NCBI RefSeq assembly: GCF_022788635.1
Contig: NZ_CP076024.1
Location: 2,232,001-2,296,000 of the forward strand
Direction: 5' to 3'
Length of the DNA stretch: 64,000 bases
Source of the DNA: Methylobacter sp. S3L5C
GTDB lineage: Bacteria; Pseudomonadota; Gammaproteobacteria; Methylococcales; Methylomonadaceae
The notes beneath the pieces were generated by a model. That model saw only the letters and a list, made by a program, of their open reading frames with translations. It was not told the origin of the DNA and searched no databases. Position numbers and translations under genes: made by a program. Positions 8,215 to 16,506 of this stretch are shown here, piece after piece. Each line of letters starts with the position of its first letter. Position 1 is the first letter of the stretch.

Positions 8215-10098
8215 ATGTGCATGCGTTTGCTGGTCAGTCTGGTGTTGACTTTTTTTTGTGCTGTTTCGATGGCAGAAAAAGATGAGTTTTCACTTAATCT
8301 AAATAATGTTGATATTCACGCTCTGATTGAAACAGTGGCGGATGCCACCGGTAAAAATTTTATTGTCGATCCGCGCATAACCGGCAATATTTCAGTGGTT
8401 ACCTCAACACCAATGAAAGCCTCACAAGTTTATGACGTGTTTTTGTCGATACTTAAAGTACATGGGTTTTCAGCAATACCTAACGGTAATATTGTCAAGA
8501 TAATTCCCAATATCACGGCAAAACAGGATGGCGAAGAAAGTGAATTACGCGCACGTTCTTTAAACGGTGATGAGCAGTTAACCCGTATAGTCCAAGTACA
8601 TCATGTTGATGCTACTATGGTGGTTACCACTTTATTACCGTTAATGCCGCAATATGCTTTTATGGCAGCAGTACCCGAAAGTAATACCATTATTCTTTCT
8701 GATACTGCGGCTAATGTGAATCGTCTGGCGTCGATGATTAAACAAATTGATACCAGCGATGCGCAAAAAATTGAAATTATCAGTTTGCGTAATGCCAATG
8801 CGACCGATTTAATCCAGCCTCTTAATACCCTGATTGCCAGTACTAACGCAGGAAAAACCAATCCGGGCGGGCCGCCTTTGGTTGCTGATGATCGCTCCAA
8901 CTCTATTATAATTGGTGGTGCTCCTGATCTTCGTTTGCAATTAAGAGCCTTGATAGCCAATCTGGATACACCGATAGAAAAAGACGGTGACACCGATGTC
9001 ATTTATTTACACTATGCCGTGGCTAAAGAATTAGTTGAAACGTTGACGGGTGTTGGCGAAAAAAAAGACGGCAATTCAAATCAACCTAAAACCCAGGCCA
9101 CGACAGAAAAGACTTTTGATATTCGTGCTGATGATGCGACTAATTCATTGATTATCACCGCCCCTAACGAGAAAATGCGCTCACTTAAATCAGTCGTTAA
9201 ACAACTCGATATTCGCCGTGCCCAAGTTCATATTGAAGCGATTATTGCTGAAGTTAACTATGAGAAAGACCAAAATGTTGGCGTTGAATGGCATACCAAG
9301 TTGGTAGAAAACGGCGTTGCTGTCAATTCATCTCCAATTAGTCTGGGTGATATGGCTTCGAGTGTTGGAAAAGGCTTAAGTGTAGGTTACTTGGTAGGTA
9401 GTGAATTACGGGCATTACTGACCGCATTTGCAAAAGATAATAATGTTAATGTGTTATCAACGCCCTCTATTGTTACTCTGGATAATGAAGAAGCCAGTAT
9501 GCTTGTCGGACAAAATGTACCTATCTTGAGCGGTAGTTTTACGGCTGGGGCTGGCAGCGCTGCCAATGCCGTTAACACTTATACACGTCAAGATGTGGGT
9601 ACCATGCTAAAAGTTACGCCCCAAATTAATGAGGGCAATGCCATCAAGCTTAAGGTTAAACAGGAAGTATCCAGTGTTGAGACAACCGATACTAAAGGTG
9701 GTGGTGGTGCAACTTTAAACAAACGTGAAATAGATACCTCTGTTTTGGTTGATGACGGCAAGATTTTGGTTTTAGGTGGATTAATCGGGGATGATGTTCA
9801 GGTGACGGTGAACAAAGTACCTTTCTTGGGCGATTTACCTTTCCTGGGGTTTTTGTTTCAAAGCAATAGTACAAAGGTTGTAAAGACGAATTTAATGGTC
9901 TTTTTACGTCCGGTGATTATGCGTGATCCTGAAAAGGCTTCTTTGTTTACTAACGACAGATATAACGCTTTACGTAATAACCAGGAACAATCCGGAAAAC
10001 GGGGTTTAATGTTGATGCCCAACGAGCATGCGCCTATACTCCCCGAGTTGACACCTGACATACCTAATAATCCGGTTACATCGCAGACTATCAAATGA
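8215..10098 (+). CDS. gspD: Type II secretion system secretin
   Basis: A 627-aa outer-membrane secretin. A signal peptide (cleavage after VSMA, ~residue 21) is followed by N0 (FSLNLNNVDIHALIETVADATGKN..), N1-N3 repeats (VHHVDATMVVTTLLPL; ISLRNANATDLIQPL; IYLHYAVAKELVETL) and the C-terminal secretin domain with VLSTPSIVTLDNEEA, VGQNVPI and VPFLGDLPFLGFLF. The length is usual for the family. No extra S-domain for pilotin docking stands out after the secretin core. It forms the channel through which folded exoproteins leave. The start could be the first ATG (8215) or the second, two codons later. Confidence 0.95.
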   Translation: MCMRLLVSLVLTFFCAVSMAEKDEFSLNLNNVDIHALIETVADATGKNFIVDPRITGNISVVTSTPMKASQVYDVFLSILKVHGFSAIPNGNIVKIIPNITAKQDGEESELRARSLNGDEQLTRIVQVHHVDATMVVTTLLPLMPQYAFMAAVPESNTIILSDTAANVNRLASMIKQIDTSDAQKIEIISLRNANATDLIQPLNTLIASTNAGKTNPGGPPLVADDRSNSIIIGGAPDLRLQLRALIANLDTPIEKDGDTDVIYLHYAVAKELVETLTGVGEKKDGNSNQPKTQATTEKTFDIRADDATNSLIITAPNEKMRSLKSVVKQLDIRRAQVHIEAIIAEVNYEKDQNVGVEWHTKLVENGVAVNSSPISLGDMASSVGKGLSVGYLVGSELRALLTAFAKDNNVNVLSTPSIVTLDNEEASMLVGQNVPILSGSFTAGAGSAANAVNTYTRQDVGTMLKVTPQINEGNAIKLKVKQEVSSVETTDTKGGGGATLNKREIDTSVLVDDGKILVLGGLIGDDVQVTVNKVPFLGDLPFLGFLFQSNSTKVVKTNLMVFLRPVIMRDPEKASLFTNDRYNALRNNQEQSGKRGLMLMPNEHAPILPELTPDIPNNPVTSQTIK

Positions 10099-10130
10099 TG
10101 GTGGCTTTCAAGTTAAAGTTAAATTATTTT

Positions 10131-10163
10131 ATAGATACCATCCCTTTAAGGGATGGTATCTAT
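10131..10163. repeat. Perfect 33-bp palindrome between gspD and gspE
   Basis: A perfect 16-bp inverted repeat around one central base: the left arm is ATAGATACCATCCCTT and the right arm is its exact complement. Near-identical palindromes occur at 13004-13222 (split by a MITE) and 55795-55827 (imperfect). As RNA it folds into a strong hairpin inside the gspD-gspE transcript and could tune downstream expression. No T-tract follows, so it is not a classical terminator. Confidence 0.85.
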
Positions 10164-10183
10164 TCCAGATTAAGTCGGTAATT

Positions 10184-11704
10184 ATGATAAATACTGATCC
10201 GGTGTTAGTTTTGGATAGTGTGGAAGCAGGCGTTAAATTACCTTCTTACAGCTTTGCCAAAAGATATGGTATTTTGGTTAAAGAAAGTCCGGAATATAAG
10301 ACAGAAATTTTGTATCTGCAAAAAACACCCAGTCAGGCACTGTTTGAGATTCGAAGATTGGTTGGCAAGTCGGTTAACTTTGAGCAAATTAACGAAGAAA
10401 GCTTTGAGCGTTTGCTGCAAGAAGTTTACGAGCATAAGTCCGGCCATGCCCAGCAAATGGTTGACGACATGCAAGACAATCTTGATTTGTCTTACATGGC
10501 GCAGCATTTACCAAAGCCCGAAGATTTGCTGGAGAGTGCTGACGAAGCACCGATTATTCGTTTGATTAACGCTTTGCTGACGGAAGCAATCAAGGAAAAT
10601 GCCTCGGATATTCATATCGAATCCTACGAAAAACGCATGGTCGTGCGTTTTCGGGTGGATGGCACTTTACGAGAGATAATTGAGCCGCAACGCGAATTTG
10701 CACCGATGGTTATTTCCAGACTAAAAGTAATGGCCAAGTTGGATATCGCTGAAAAAAGACTGCCACAGGATGGGCGTATTTCCCTTAATATTGGCGGGCG
10801 AACGGTTGATGTGCGTGTGTCCACATTGCCTTCCGGTCATGGTGAACGAGTGGTGTTGCGGTTACTGGACAAACAGGCAAACCAGCTCAGTTTAAGGCAG
10901 ATAGGTATGGTTGATCAGGAACTGGACAGTATTCAGGAGATGATTGTCAGGCCGCATGGCATTATTCTGGTTACCGGACCTACCGGTTCCGGTAAGACTA
11001 CCAGTTTGTATGCGATTGTTAACCAGCTTAACGAACGTACCCGTAATATCCTCACGGTAGAAGATCCTATCGAATTTTATTTGGATGGTATTGGCCAAAC
11101 CCAAGTCAACAATAAAGTTGAAATGACCTTTGCAAAAGGTTTGCGAGCCATATTAAGGCAAGATCCTGATATTGTCATGGTTGGAGAAATACGTGACAGA
11201 GAAACCGCAGAAATTGCCGTACAAGCCAGTTTAACCGGCCATTTGGTACTATCAACGTTACATACCAATTCTGCAGTCGGTGCCATTACCCGGTTGCGTG
11301 ATATGGGCGTAGAACCCTTTTTACTCGCTTCAAGTCTGGTGGGCGTTATTGCACAGCGATTGGTGCGCAAGTTATGTCCGTTGTGTAAACAAGCGGTGAC
11401 GGTGCCGATTCATGAGCTGGAAAAGTTGGGCTATGTTGCCAATGACCAAGATACTGTCAGCGTTTATCAGGCACAAGGCTGCATGCAATGCGGCCAACGA
11501 GGCTTTAAAGGGCGTGTCGGTATATTTGAAATTATTTCCATTAATGCCGCAATGCGTAGTTTGATTCATGAATGTGCGGGTGATCAAGCCCTGGAGCAAC
11601 ATGCACGCTTGTTTTCTCGCAGCATACAGCAGAGTGCGCTCGAAAAAGTTCTTAATGGCGATACCAGTCTGGATGAAGCCATCCGAATTACTCAAAAGGA
11701 TTAA
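10184..11704 (+). CDS. gspE: Type II secretion ATPase
   Basis: A 506-aa cytoplasmic AAA+-like secretion ATPase that powers pseudopilus assembly. The N-terminal GspE N1E/N2E region is followed by the Walker A GPTGSGKTTS (~residues 265-274), Asp box and Walker B region DIVMVGEIRDRETAEIA (~329-345) and His box GHLVLSTLHTN. A tetracysteine zinc motif CPLC...CMQC (~398-436) sits in the C-terminal domain as in GspE/PilB proteins. The length is normal. gspF follows after 6 bp. An 85-bp gap from gspD contains the 33-bp palindrome. Confidence 0.95.
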   Translation: MINTDPVLVLDSVEAGVKLPSYSFAKRYGILVKESPEYKTEILYLQKTPSQALFEIRRLVGKSVNFEQINEESFERLLQEVYEHKSGHAQQMVDDMQDNLDLSYMAQHLPKPEDLLESADEAPIIRLINALLTEAIKENASDIHIESYEKRMVVRFRVDGTLREIIEPQREFAPMVISRLKVMAKLDIAEKRLPQDGRISLNIGGRTVDVRVSTLPSGHGERVVLRLLDKQANQLSLRQIGMVDQELDSIQEMIVRPHGIILVTGPTGSGKTTSLYAIVNQLNERTRNILTVEDPIEFYLDGIGQTQVNNKVEMTFAKGLRAILRQDPDIVMVGEIRDRETAEIAVQASLTGHLVLSTLHTNSAVGAITRLRDMGVEPFLLASSLVGVIAQRLVRKLCPLCKQAVTVPIHELEKLGYVANDQDTVSVYQAQGCMQCGQRGFKGRVGIFEIISINAAMRSLIHECAGDQALEQHARLFSRSIQQSALEKVLNGDTSLDEAIRITQKD

Positions 11705-11710
11705 GCAGAC

Positions 11711-12922
11711 ATGGCAGCATTTGAATATAAGGCAATCAATGTTAAATGCCAGACCGTTAAGGGCACTATTGAAAGTGACACTGTTAAAACAGCCAGGCAG
11801 CAATTAAAAAATAACGAACTAACTTTGCTGGAAATAGAAGAAGTTCATAAAAAAGAACATAGTAGTAAAAGCCCGTTACTTGTCCAGCGTATTAACATGC
11901 GGCAATTAGCGCATATTACTCGTCAGTTGGCAGCGTTGTTGGGTTCAGGTCTGTCGATTGATGAGGCTTTGGGCATTACGGCTAAACAACTGGACTCAGC
12001 AAAAGCCAAACGAATTTTGCTGGGTGTCAGAAGCCGGATTATGGAAGGTCAAAGTTTGGCACAGGCTTGCGGAGCCTTTCCAGGTACTTTTCCGCCGCTA
12101 TATCGAGCCACGGTGGAAGCCGGTGAATCATCAGGAAAGCTGGATCAGGTGTTACAACGATTAGCTGATTATATTGGCGATAAAGGTCAGTTACATAGTA
12201 AGTTGCAGATGGCAATGATTTATCCTGTCATGCTAACGTCGGTTTCCTTATTGGTTGTGATCGGCTTACTGGCTTATGTAGTGCCGGAAATAACCAGCGT
12301 ATTTGATAAAATGGGCGGTGAATTGCCGACCATTACTAAAGTGCTTATTGCCTGTAGCGATTTTTTTAAAAATTATGGGCTGATGTTATTGGCGCTTGTC
12401 ATTGGCTTGGCACTAGGTGCCAACGCCCTGTTGCAATTACCCGAACCACGCATGCGCTTTCATTATTTATTACTAAACATGCCGGTAGTTTCCCGCTTTG
12501 CCAAAGGCATGAATACTGCCCGATTTACCCGAACCTTGGCGATTTTGACTAATAGCGGTGTTGAATTATTACAGGCTTTAAAGATATCAAGTCAGGTATT
12601 GACCAATAATGCCATGCAGAAAGCTGTGGAAACGGCCGCCATCAAGGTTAGGGAAGGGCAAAGCTTAAACAAGGCAATGGAAGCAAGCGGCTTGTTTCCA
12701 CCGGTGACTATTCATCTAGTCGCCAGTGGTGAGGCCAGCGGTCAACTACCGAAAATGTTGGCGAGTGCCGCTGATGATCAAGAGCGGGACATTCAGGCGC
12801 TAACCGAAATGACCTTGGGACTGTTTGAACCCATACTCATTTTGTTTATGGGTTTGGTGGTACTGGCCATTGTGTTGGCGATATTATTGCCGATTTTTGA
12901 AATGAACCAACTCGTTCGATAG
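11711..12922 (+). CDS. gspF: Type II secretion inner-membrane platform protein
   Basis: A 403-aa polytopic protein with two T2SSF domains (ITRQLAALLGSGLSIDEALGI... and FTRTLAILTNSGVELLQALKIS...), each followed by membrane helices, and the final helix LFEPILILFMGLVVLAIVLAILLPIFEMNQLV. The duplicated GSGLSIDEAL / NSGVELLQAL motifs are the family hallmark. It couples GspE to the pseudopilus. The length equals E. coli-type GspF. It ends the first half of the operon; a 371-bp gap with its own probable PhoB box precedes gspG. Confidence 0.95.
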   Translation: MAAFEYKAINVKCQTVKGTIESDTVKTARQQLKNNELTLLEIEEVHKKEHSSKSPLLVQRINMRQLAHITRQLAALLGSGLSIDEALGITAKQLDSAKAKRILLGVRSRIMEGQSLAQACGAFPGTFPPLYRATVEAGESSGKLDQVLQRLADYIGDKGQLHSKLQMAMIYPVMLTSVSLLVVIGLLAYVVPEITSVFDKMGGELPTITKVLIACSDFFKNYGLMLLALVIGLALGANALLQLPEPRMRFHYLLLNMPVVSRFAKGMNTARFTRTLAILTNSGVELLQALKISSQVLTNNAMQKAVETAAIKVREGQSLNKAMEASGLFPPVTIHLVASGEASGQLPKMLASAADDQERDIQALTEMTLGLFEPILILFMGLVVLAIVLAILLPIFEMNQLVR

Positions 12923-12939
12923 TTTAAAAAATTATAGTG

Positions 12940-12957
12940 CTGTCATAATAATGTCAC
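12940..12957 (+). promoter_or_regulatory. Putative PhoB box between gspF and gspG
   Basis: CTGTCAT-AATA-ATGTCAC is a near-consensus Pho box (CTGTCAT repeats with a 4-bp spacer). The first unit is a perfect 7/7 match. AT-rich sequence with TATTAA about 15 bp downstream could be the -10 box. It would give gspG-M a second phosphate-responsive promoter about 340 bp upstream of gspG, now separated from that gene by a palindrome and a MITE. Confidence 0.65.
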
Positions 12958-13003
12958 TTTTGTTTTCTACGCTTATTAATTTACGCTACCAACTTAAGTC
13001 GGG

Positions 13004-13222
13004 ACAGATACCATCCCTTCAAGGGCATCTGTATCTACACAAGTCCTACAGCTCCTTCTCCAAAGGGAGAAGGTTGGGATGAGGGGAATGTAACTGCTTG
13101 ATTTTACTCTCCTCACCCCAGCCCTCTCCAACAAGAGAGGGTGCTTGACGCTTCTGCAACTCATTGTTTTTATTATGAGGAAAAGTTGTGTAGATACCCA
13201 TGCTTCAAGGGATGGTATCTGT
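13004..13222. repeat. 33-bp palindrome split by a MITE insertion
   Basis: The left part at 13004-13025 (ACAGATACCATCCCTT then CAAGGG) and the right part at 13212-13222 (ATGGTATCTGT) rejoin into a perfect 33-bp palindrome if the element at 13026-13202 and one 9-bp duplication are removed. It differs from the intact palindrome at 10131-10163 only at the second base (with its mirror) and the central base. Confidence 0.85.
13026..13202. mobile_element. MITE, copy 1 (177 bp) with 9-bp target duplication
   Basis: The termini CATCTGTATCTACACAA (13026-13042) and TTGTGTAGATACCCATG (13186-13202) form a 17-bp terminal inverted repeat, with three mismatches near the outer end. The 9-bp direct repeat CTTCAAGGG flanks it at 13017-13025 and 13203-13211. 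The interior carries CTCCTTCTCCAAAGGGAGAA and CCCAGCCCTCTCC segments and encodes no protein. Copy 2 is at 20219-20435. Taken together these are hallmarks of a non-autonomous DNA transposon. Confidence 0.88.
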
Positions 13223-13293
13223 AAATTCGTCCCGCTTTAATTTATCCTCGGCAACTGCCCGGGCTTACTTTTAATTTACTGGTTTACCTAACG

Positions 13294-13725
13294 ATGTCTG
13301 ATAAAAAATACCAAGGCTTTACCCTGATCGAAGTCATGATTGTTGTCGTTATTCTTGGCATTTTGGCGGCTATTATTGTCCCAAAAATCATGGGGCGACC
13401 TGATGAAGCCAGGGCAACGCGTGCGCTGCAAGATATTAGGGCTATTACCGCCGCGTTGGATTTATACCGGCTTGATAATTACAGCTACCCAACCACAGAA
13501 CAAGGCCTGGAAGCACTGGTGACCAAACCGGCCGGTATGGCGCAAGGTACGCATTGGAAGCAAGGCGGCTATCTTGACCAAATGCCAATGGATGCCTGGG
13601 GTAAACCGTATTTTTATCTTAAACCCGGTGTTCATGGTGAGTTTGATCTGTATTCTTACGGTGCCGACGGCATAGAAGGCGGAGCCGAAGCGGGCGCAGA
13701 TATAACCAACTGGACTCAGAAATAA
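13294..13725 (+). CDS. gspG: Type II secretion major pseudopilin
   Basis: A 143-aa pseudopilin. The prepilin peptidase site is G/FTLIE after a short leader (MSDKKYQG), followed by the hydrophobic helix VMIVVVILGILAAIIVP. The C-terminal region has the GspG signature (YPTTEQGLEALV, DAWGKPYFY, DLYSYGADG), with the Asp and Gly residues of the calcium site. It forms the pseudopilus shaft. The length is normal. No prepilin peptidase gene (gspO/pilD) is in the window, so processing must come from elsewhere. Confidence 0.96.
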   Translation: MSDKKYQGFTLIEVMIVVVILGILAAIIVPKIMGRPDEARATRALQDIRAITAALDLYRLDNYSYPTTEQGLEALVTKPAGMAQGTHWKQGGYLDQMPMDAWGKPYFYLKPGVHGEFDLYSYGADGIEGGAEAGADITNWTQK

Positions 13726-14015
13726 ATGGCCGGCATCCATTAGCCGCGTTGGGTTAGCGACAGCGAGACGTTAACTTAAGACATTTCACCACGAAAACAC
13801 GAAGAACACGAAGATCTTGCTTTGGTTTTTCTTCGTGAACTTCGTGTCTTCGTGGTGAATTAATATCTTTAAGTTGATGTGTATGGGGTTAGCGACAGCC
13901 AGCCCTACAAAGATTATTAGCATTTTTTGTGATAAAAAAGTGTCAACTAATTTTTGGCTTTTATGAAGGATGCCGAATTTTTCTGTGCTTTTCGTGGACA
14001 AACTGATTTTTTTAC
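13726..14015. repeat. gspG-gspH gap with inverted TTCACCACGAAG repeat
   Basis: The 290-bp gap carries a tight inverted repeat: the left arm at 13785-13813 (TTCACCACGAAAACACGAAG...) and the right arm at 13831-13859 are complementary over most of 29 bp around a 17-bp loop. A solitary half-arm, GTGCTTTTCGTGGAC, lies at 13986-14000. No coding potential seen. A strong hairpin here could lower gspH-M expression relative to gspG, which is needed in excess. Confidence 0.7.
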
Positions 14016-14528
14016 ATGAACAAAGCTAAAGGCTTTACCCTGATTGAATTACTTATTGTTCTGGTTTTAATAGGCTTGATAACGGGTATGGCCATGTTGT
14101 CAATGGGTACCGCTGATCCGCGTGATCAGCAAAAGCTTGAAGCGGAAAGGCTGGTTAAACTTCTGGAACTGGCTACGCAGGAAGCGGTTACCCGTGGCGA
14201 TAATATAGGTTTTGAATTATTCAGGCAGGGTTATCGCTTTACCGTAGTAAAAAAAAATAAATGGCAGCCAGAAACAACGGATGGGGTATTCAAGTCACGT
14301 ATTTTGCTGCCGCAGATGTTGCTGGAACTGGCTATGGATGAACACGATGTCGTCTTAACGCGTCAGTCCGTTGAATCTGTCGATCCAAAACCACAGATTA
14401 TTTTGACCCCTGATGGCGATATGGAATTGTTTAAAATCAGAATAACGATCAAGGATGGCGATAGTATTTTTTGGGTGAGTAATACCCCAGAAGACGGATT
14501 GGTGATTAGCACCGAAAACAAACCATGA
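14016..14528 (+). CDS. gspH: Type II secretion minor pseudopilin H
   Basis: 170 aa. Prepilin leader MNKAKG/FTLIELLIVLVLIGLITG with Glu at +5, then a diverse C-terminal beta domain containing the GspH-like LEAERLVKLLELATQEAVTRGDNIGFE stretch. It is a minor pseudopilin, expected in the pseudopilus below the GspI-J-K tip. It overlaps gspI by 4 bp (ATGA), so the two are translationally coupled. Assigned from position, leader and the helix following the membrane segment. Confidence 0.9.
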   Translation: MNKAKGFTLIELLIVLVLIGLITGMAMLSMGTADPRDQQKLEAERLVKLLELATQEAVTRGDNIGFELFRQGYRFTVVKKNKWQPETTDGVFKSRILLPQMLLELAMDEHDVVLTRQSVESVDPKPQIILTPDGDMELFKIRITIKDGDSIFWVSNTPEDGLVISTENKP

Positions 14529-14899
14529 ACAAGGTTGCTTTTAGTCATCGTGAAAATGGTTTTACCTTGCTGGAAGTATTGATAGCATTGGCATTACTGG
14601 CTATTTTAATGGTGAGTGCCATTAAAATTACCGCAGATAATATTAATAACTTGTGGTATTTGGAAAACAAAACGATTGCGGCGATTATTGCAAGTAATCA
14701 TGCTGTGCAATTACGCCTTGATAAAGAAAAACCGGAAACACAAGATGGCTGGGATGAAATGGCCGGGCGACGTTGGTATTGGCAAATCAAACGAAATAAA
14801 GCCGTTATTTCAGGGGTGTGGCGTTACCGTATTGAGGTTTTTTTGGAAGGTGACAAAACGGCTCTTTTTGGTTTAATCAGCGATGTCAGTAAAAATTGA
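14525..14899 (+). CDS. gspI: Type II secretion minor pseudopilin I
   Basis: 124 aa. Leader ...RENG/FTLLEVLIALALLAILMVSAIKI, the typical GspI start, then NLWYLENKTIAAIIASN and the late WRYRIEV segment seen in T2SSI proteins. It forms the tip complex with GspJ and GspK that starts pseudopilus assembly. It overlaps gspH by 4 bp and is followed after 54 bp by gspJ. Confidence 0.92.
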   Translation: MNKVAFSHRENGFTLLEVLIALALLAILMVSAIKITADNINNLWYLENKTIAAIIASNHAVQLRLDKEKPETQDGWDEMAGRRWYWQIKRNKAVISGVWRYRIEVFLEGDKTALFGLISDVSKN

Positions 14900-14953
14900 T
14901 GAGAATTCTAGCTTTTAAGGTAGCGAGGCACGCCCTACAAGGAATGTTCAGTA

Positions 14954-15562
14954 GTGATAGAGAAAAATCAGTCAGTGCAATATAGAAAAAATCAACAACA
15001 AGGCTTTACCTTGCTGGAAATATTGATAGCGCTGGCCATCTTTGCGGTGATGTCGATGATGGCTTATGCCGGTTTGGCAGCCGTACTTATGGCGCGTGCC
15101 GCTACAGAACCCAGGTCTCAACAGATGGCGCAATTGCAAACCACTTTGTATTTGCTTAATGAAGATTTAAGTCAGGCAATCAACCGGCCTATCAGGGATG
15201 AATTTGGTAGTCCAGAACCCGCTTTTAGTGGCGGTCGTGGAAACGAGATTTTAGCGTTTACCCGCAGTGTGCCGGTAGGTTCTGGTAATGGCGCAGTCAA
15301 TAGCTTGCATAGAGTCAGTTACCGTTTTGAAAAGGGTGCCTTGTATCGACAGGTTTGGAGCTTGCCGGACAGAACACAGCAAACACAATACCGACGTAGA
15401 AAACTGATGACAGTCGAGCAAGTTACTATAAATTTTTACAGTGAAGAATCACAAACCTGGTTGCCGTTTAATGGCAGTGGCGGAAGTCCTGATGCGCTTG
15501 AAGTCAGTTTTAAGCTGGCCGGTTTGGGTAGTATTCAGCGTTTGTTTTTATTGCATCAATGA
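14954..15562 (+). CDS. gspJ: Type II secretion minor pseudopilin J
   Basis: 202 aa, with a GTG start preceded by AAGGAATG. Prepilin site QQG/FTLLEILIALAIFAVMSMMAYAGL. The C-terminal domain carries the GspJ hallmarks LYLLNEDLSQAINRPIRDEFG and the ARG-type F-rich strand ILAFTRSV. It is part of the pseudopilus tip. It overlaps gspK by 4 bp. Confidence 0.93.
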   Translation: MIEKNQSVQYRKNQQQGFTLLEILIALAIFAVMSMMAYAGLAAVLMARAATEPRSQQMAQLQTTLYLLNEDLSQAINRPIRDEFGSPEPAFSGGRGNEILAFTRSVPVGSGNGAVNSLHRVSYRFEKGALYRQVWSLPDRTQQTQYRRRKLMTVEQVTINFYSEESQTWLPFNGSGGSPDALEVSFKLAGLGSIQRLFLLHQ

Positions 15563-16506
15563 CACTGCAAAAACTCAGGATGCCAAACACGCAGCGGGGC
15601 ATTGCCCTGATTACGGTCATGCTGGTACTGGCGGTTGTTACGGTTTCGTTGGTATCAATGTCCAGTGACCGGCAGATGGATATACGCAGAACCGAAAATC
15701 AGTTGCGCTCAAGCCAAGCGTGGGAGTATGTGCATGGGCTTGAAGCTTGGGCAGGAAATCAGCTTAACATTGATTTTTCCACCAATCAATACGACGCGCT
15801 TACTGATCATTGGAGTAAACCGCTGTTTTCAACGATTCCAGAAGGGAACATTAAAGCCGATATCATTGAGTTGCAAGGCAGGATTAATATCAATAATTTA
15901 CTGGTCGATGATAAACCCAGTGATGATGACGTTCAACGCTTAAAGCGCTTGTTAACCAATCTTGATATAAAGCCCGAGTTGGTTGACGCCATGCTGGATT
16001 GGATGGATCCTGACATGGAAATGCGTTATCCAAACGGTGCTGAAGACGAAATTTATACCAAGCTCGTGCCGGCCTACCGTAGTGCTAATAGCCCGTTTGC
16101 AGAGGTGAGCGAATTGTTGCGGGTACAAGGTATCACTCAAACAGATTACGAAAAATTATTGCCCTATATTTATGTGGCCGAGGGCTATCAACCCGTTAAT
16201 GTTAATACGGCCAGTGCTGTGGTTTTGCGTTGCATGACCAAGGACATAAAAAAAGATGAAGCCGAATCCATCTTTAGAGCCAGTGGTAAACCTTTTAAAA
16301 AAGTGGAAGAGTTTTTAAAAGACGAAGCGATGGCTGGTATTAGTGTCAACAAAACCAGTTTGAGCGTGGTCAGTAACCATTTTTTATTATCAGGACAAAT
16401 CGACATGGGGAAAAATGCATTAACGTTCCAGTCACAAATACAACGCAATGCCGATGGCAAGGTTAAAATAAGCAAGCGGATGCGCAGGAGTTTACTGGAT
16501 GGCTGA
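15559..16506 (+). CDS. gspK: Type II secretion minor pseudopilin K (tip)
   Basis: 315 aa. Leader followed by RG/IALITVMLVLAVVTVSLVSMSS; the residue at +5 is Thr rather than Glu, as is usual for GspK and consistent with its cap position. The large periplasmic domain contains GRININNL, LDAMLDWMDPD (calcium-site region), PFAEVSELL and VNVNTAS, all typical of T2SSK with its SAM-like insert. It overlaps gspL by 8 bp. Confidence 0.94.
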   Translation: MTLQKLRMPNTQRGIALITVMLVLAVVTVSLVSMSSDRQMDIRRTENQLRSSQAWEYVHGLEAWAGNQLNIDFSTNQYDALTDHWSKPLFSTIPEGNIKADIIELQGRININNLLVDDKPSDDDVQRLKRLLTNLDIKPELVDAMLDWMDPDMEMRYPNGAEDEIYTKLVPAYRSANSPFAEVSELLRVQGITQTDYEKLLPYIYVAEGYQPVNVNTASAVVLRCMTKDIKKDEAESIFRASGKPFKKVEEFLKDEAMAGISVNKTSLSVVSNHFLLSGQIDMGKNALTFQSQIQRNADGKVKISKRMRRSLLDG

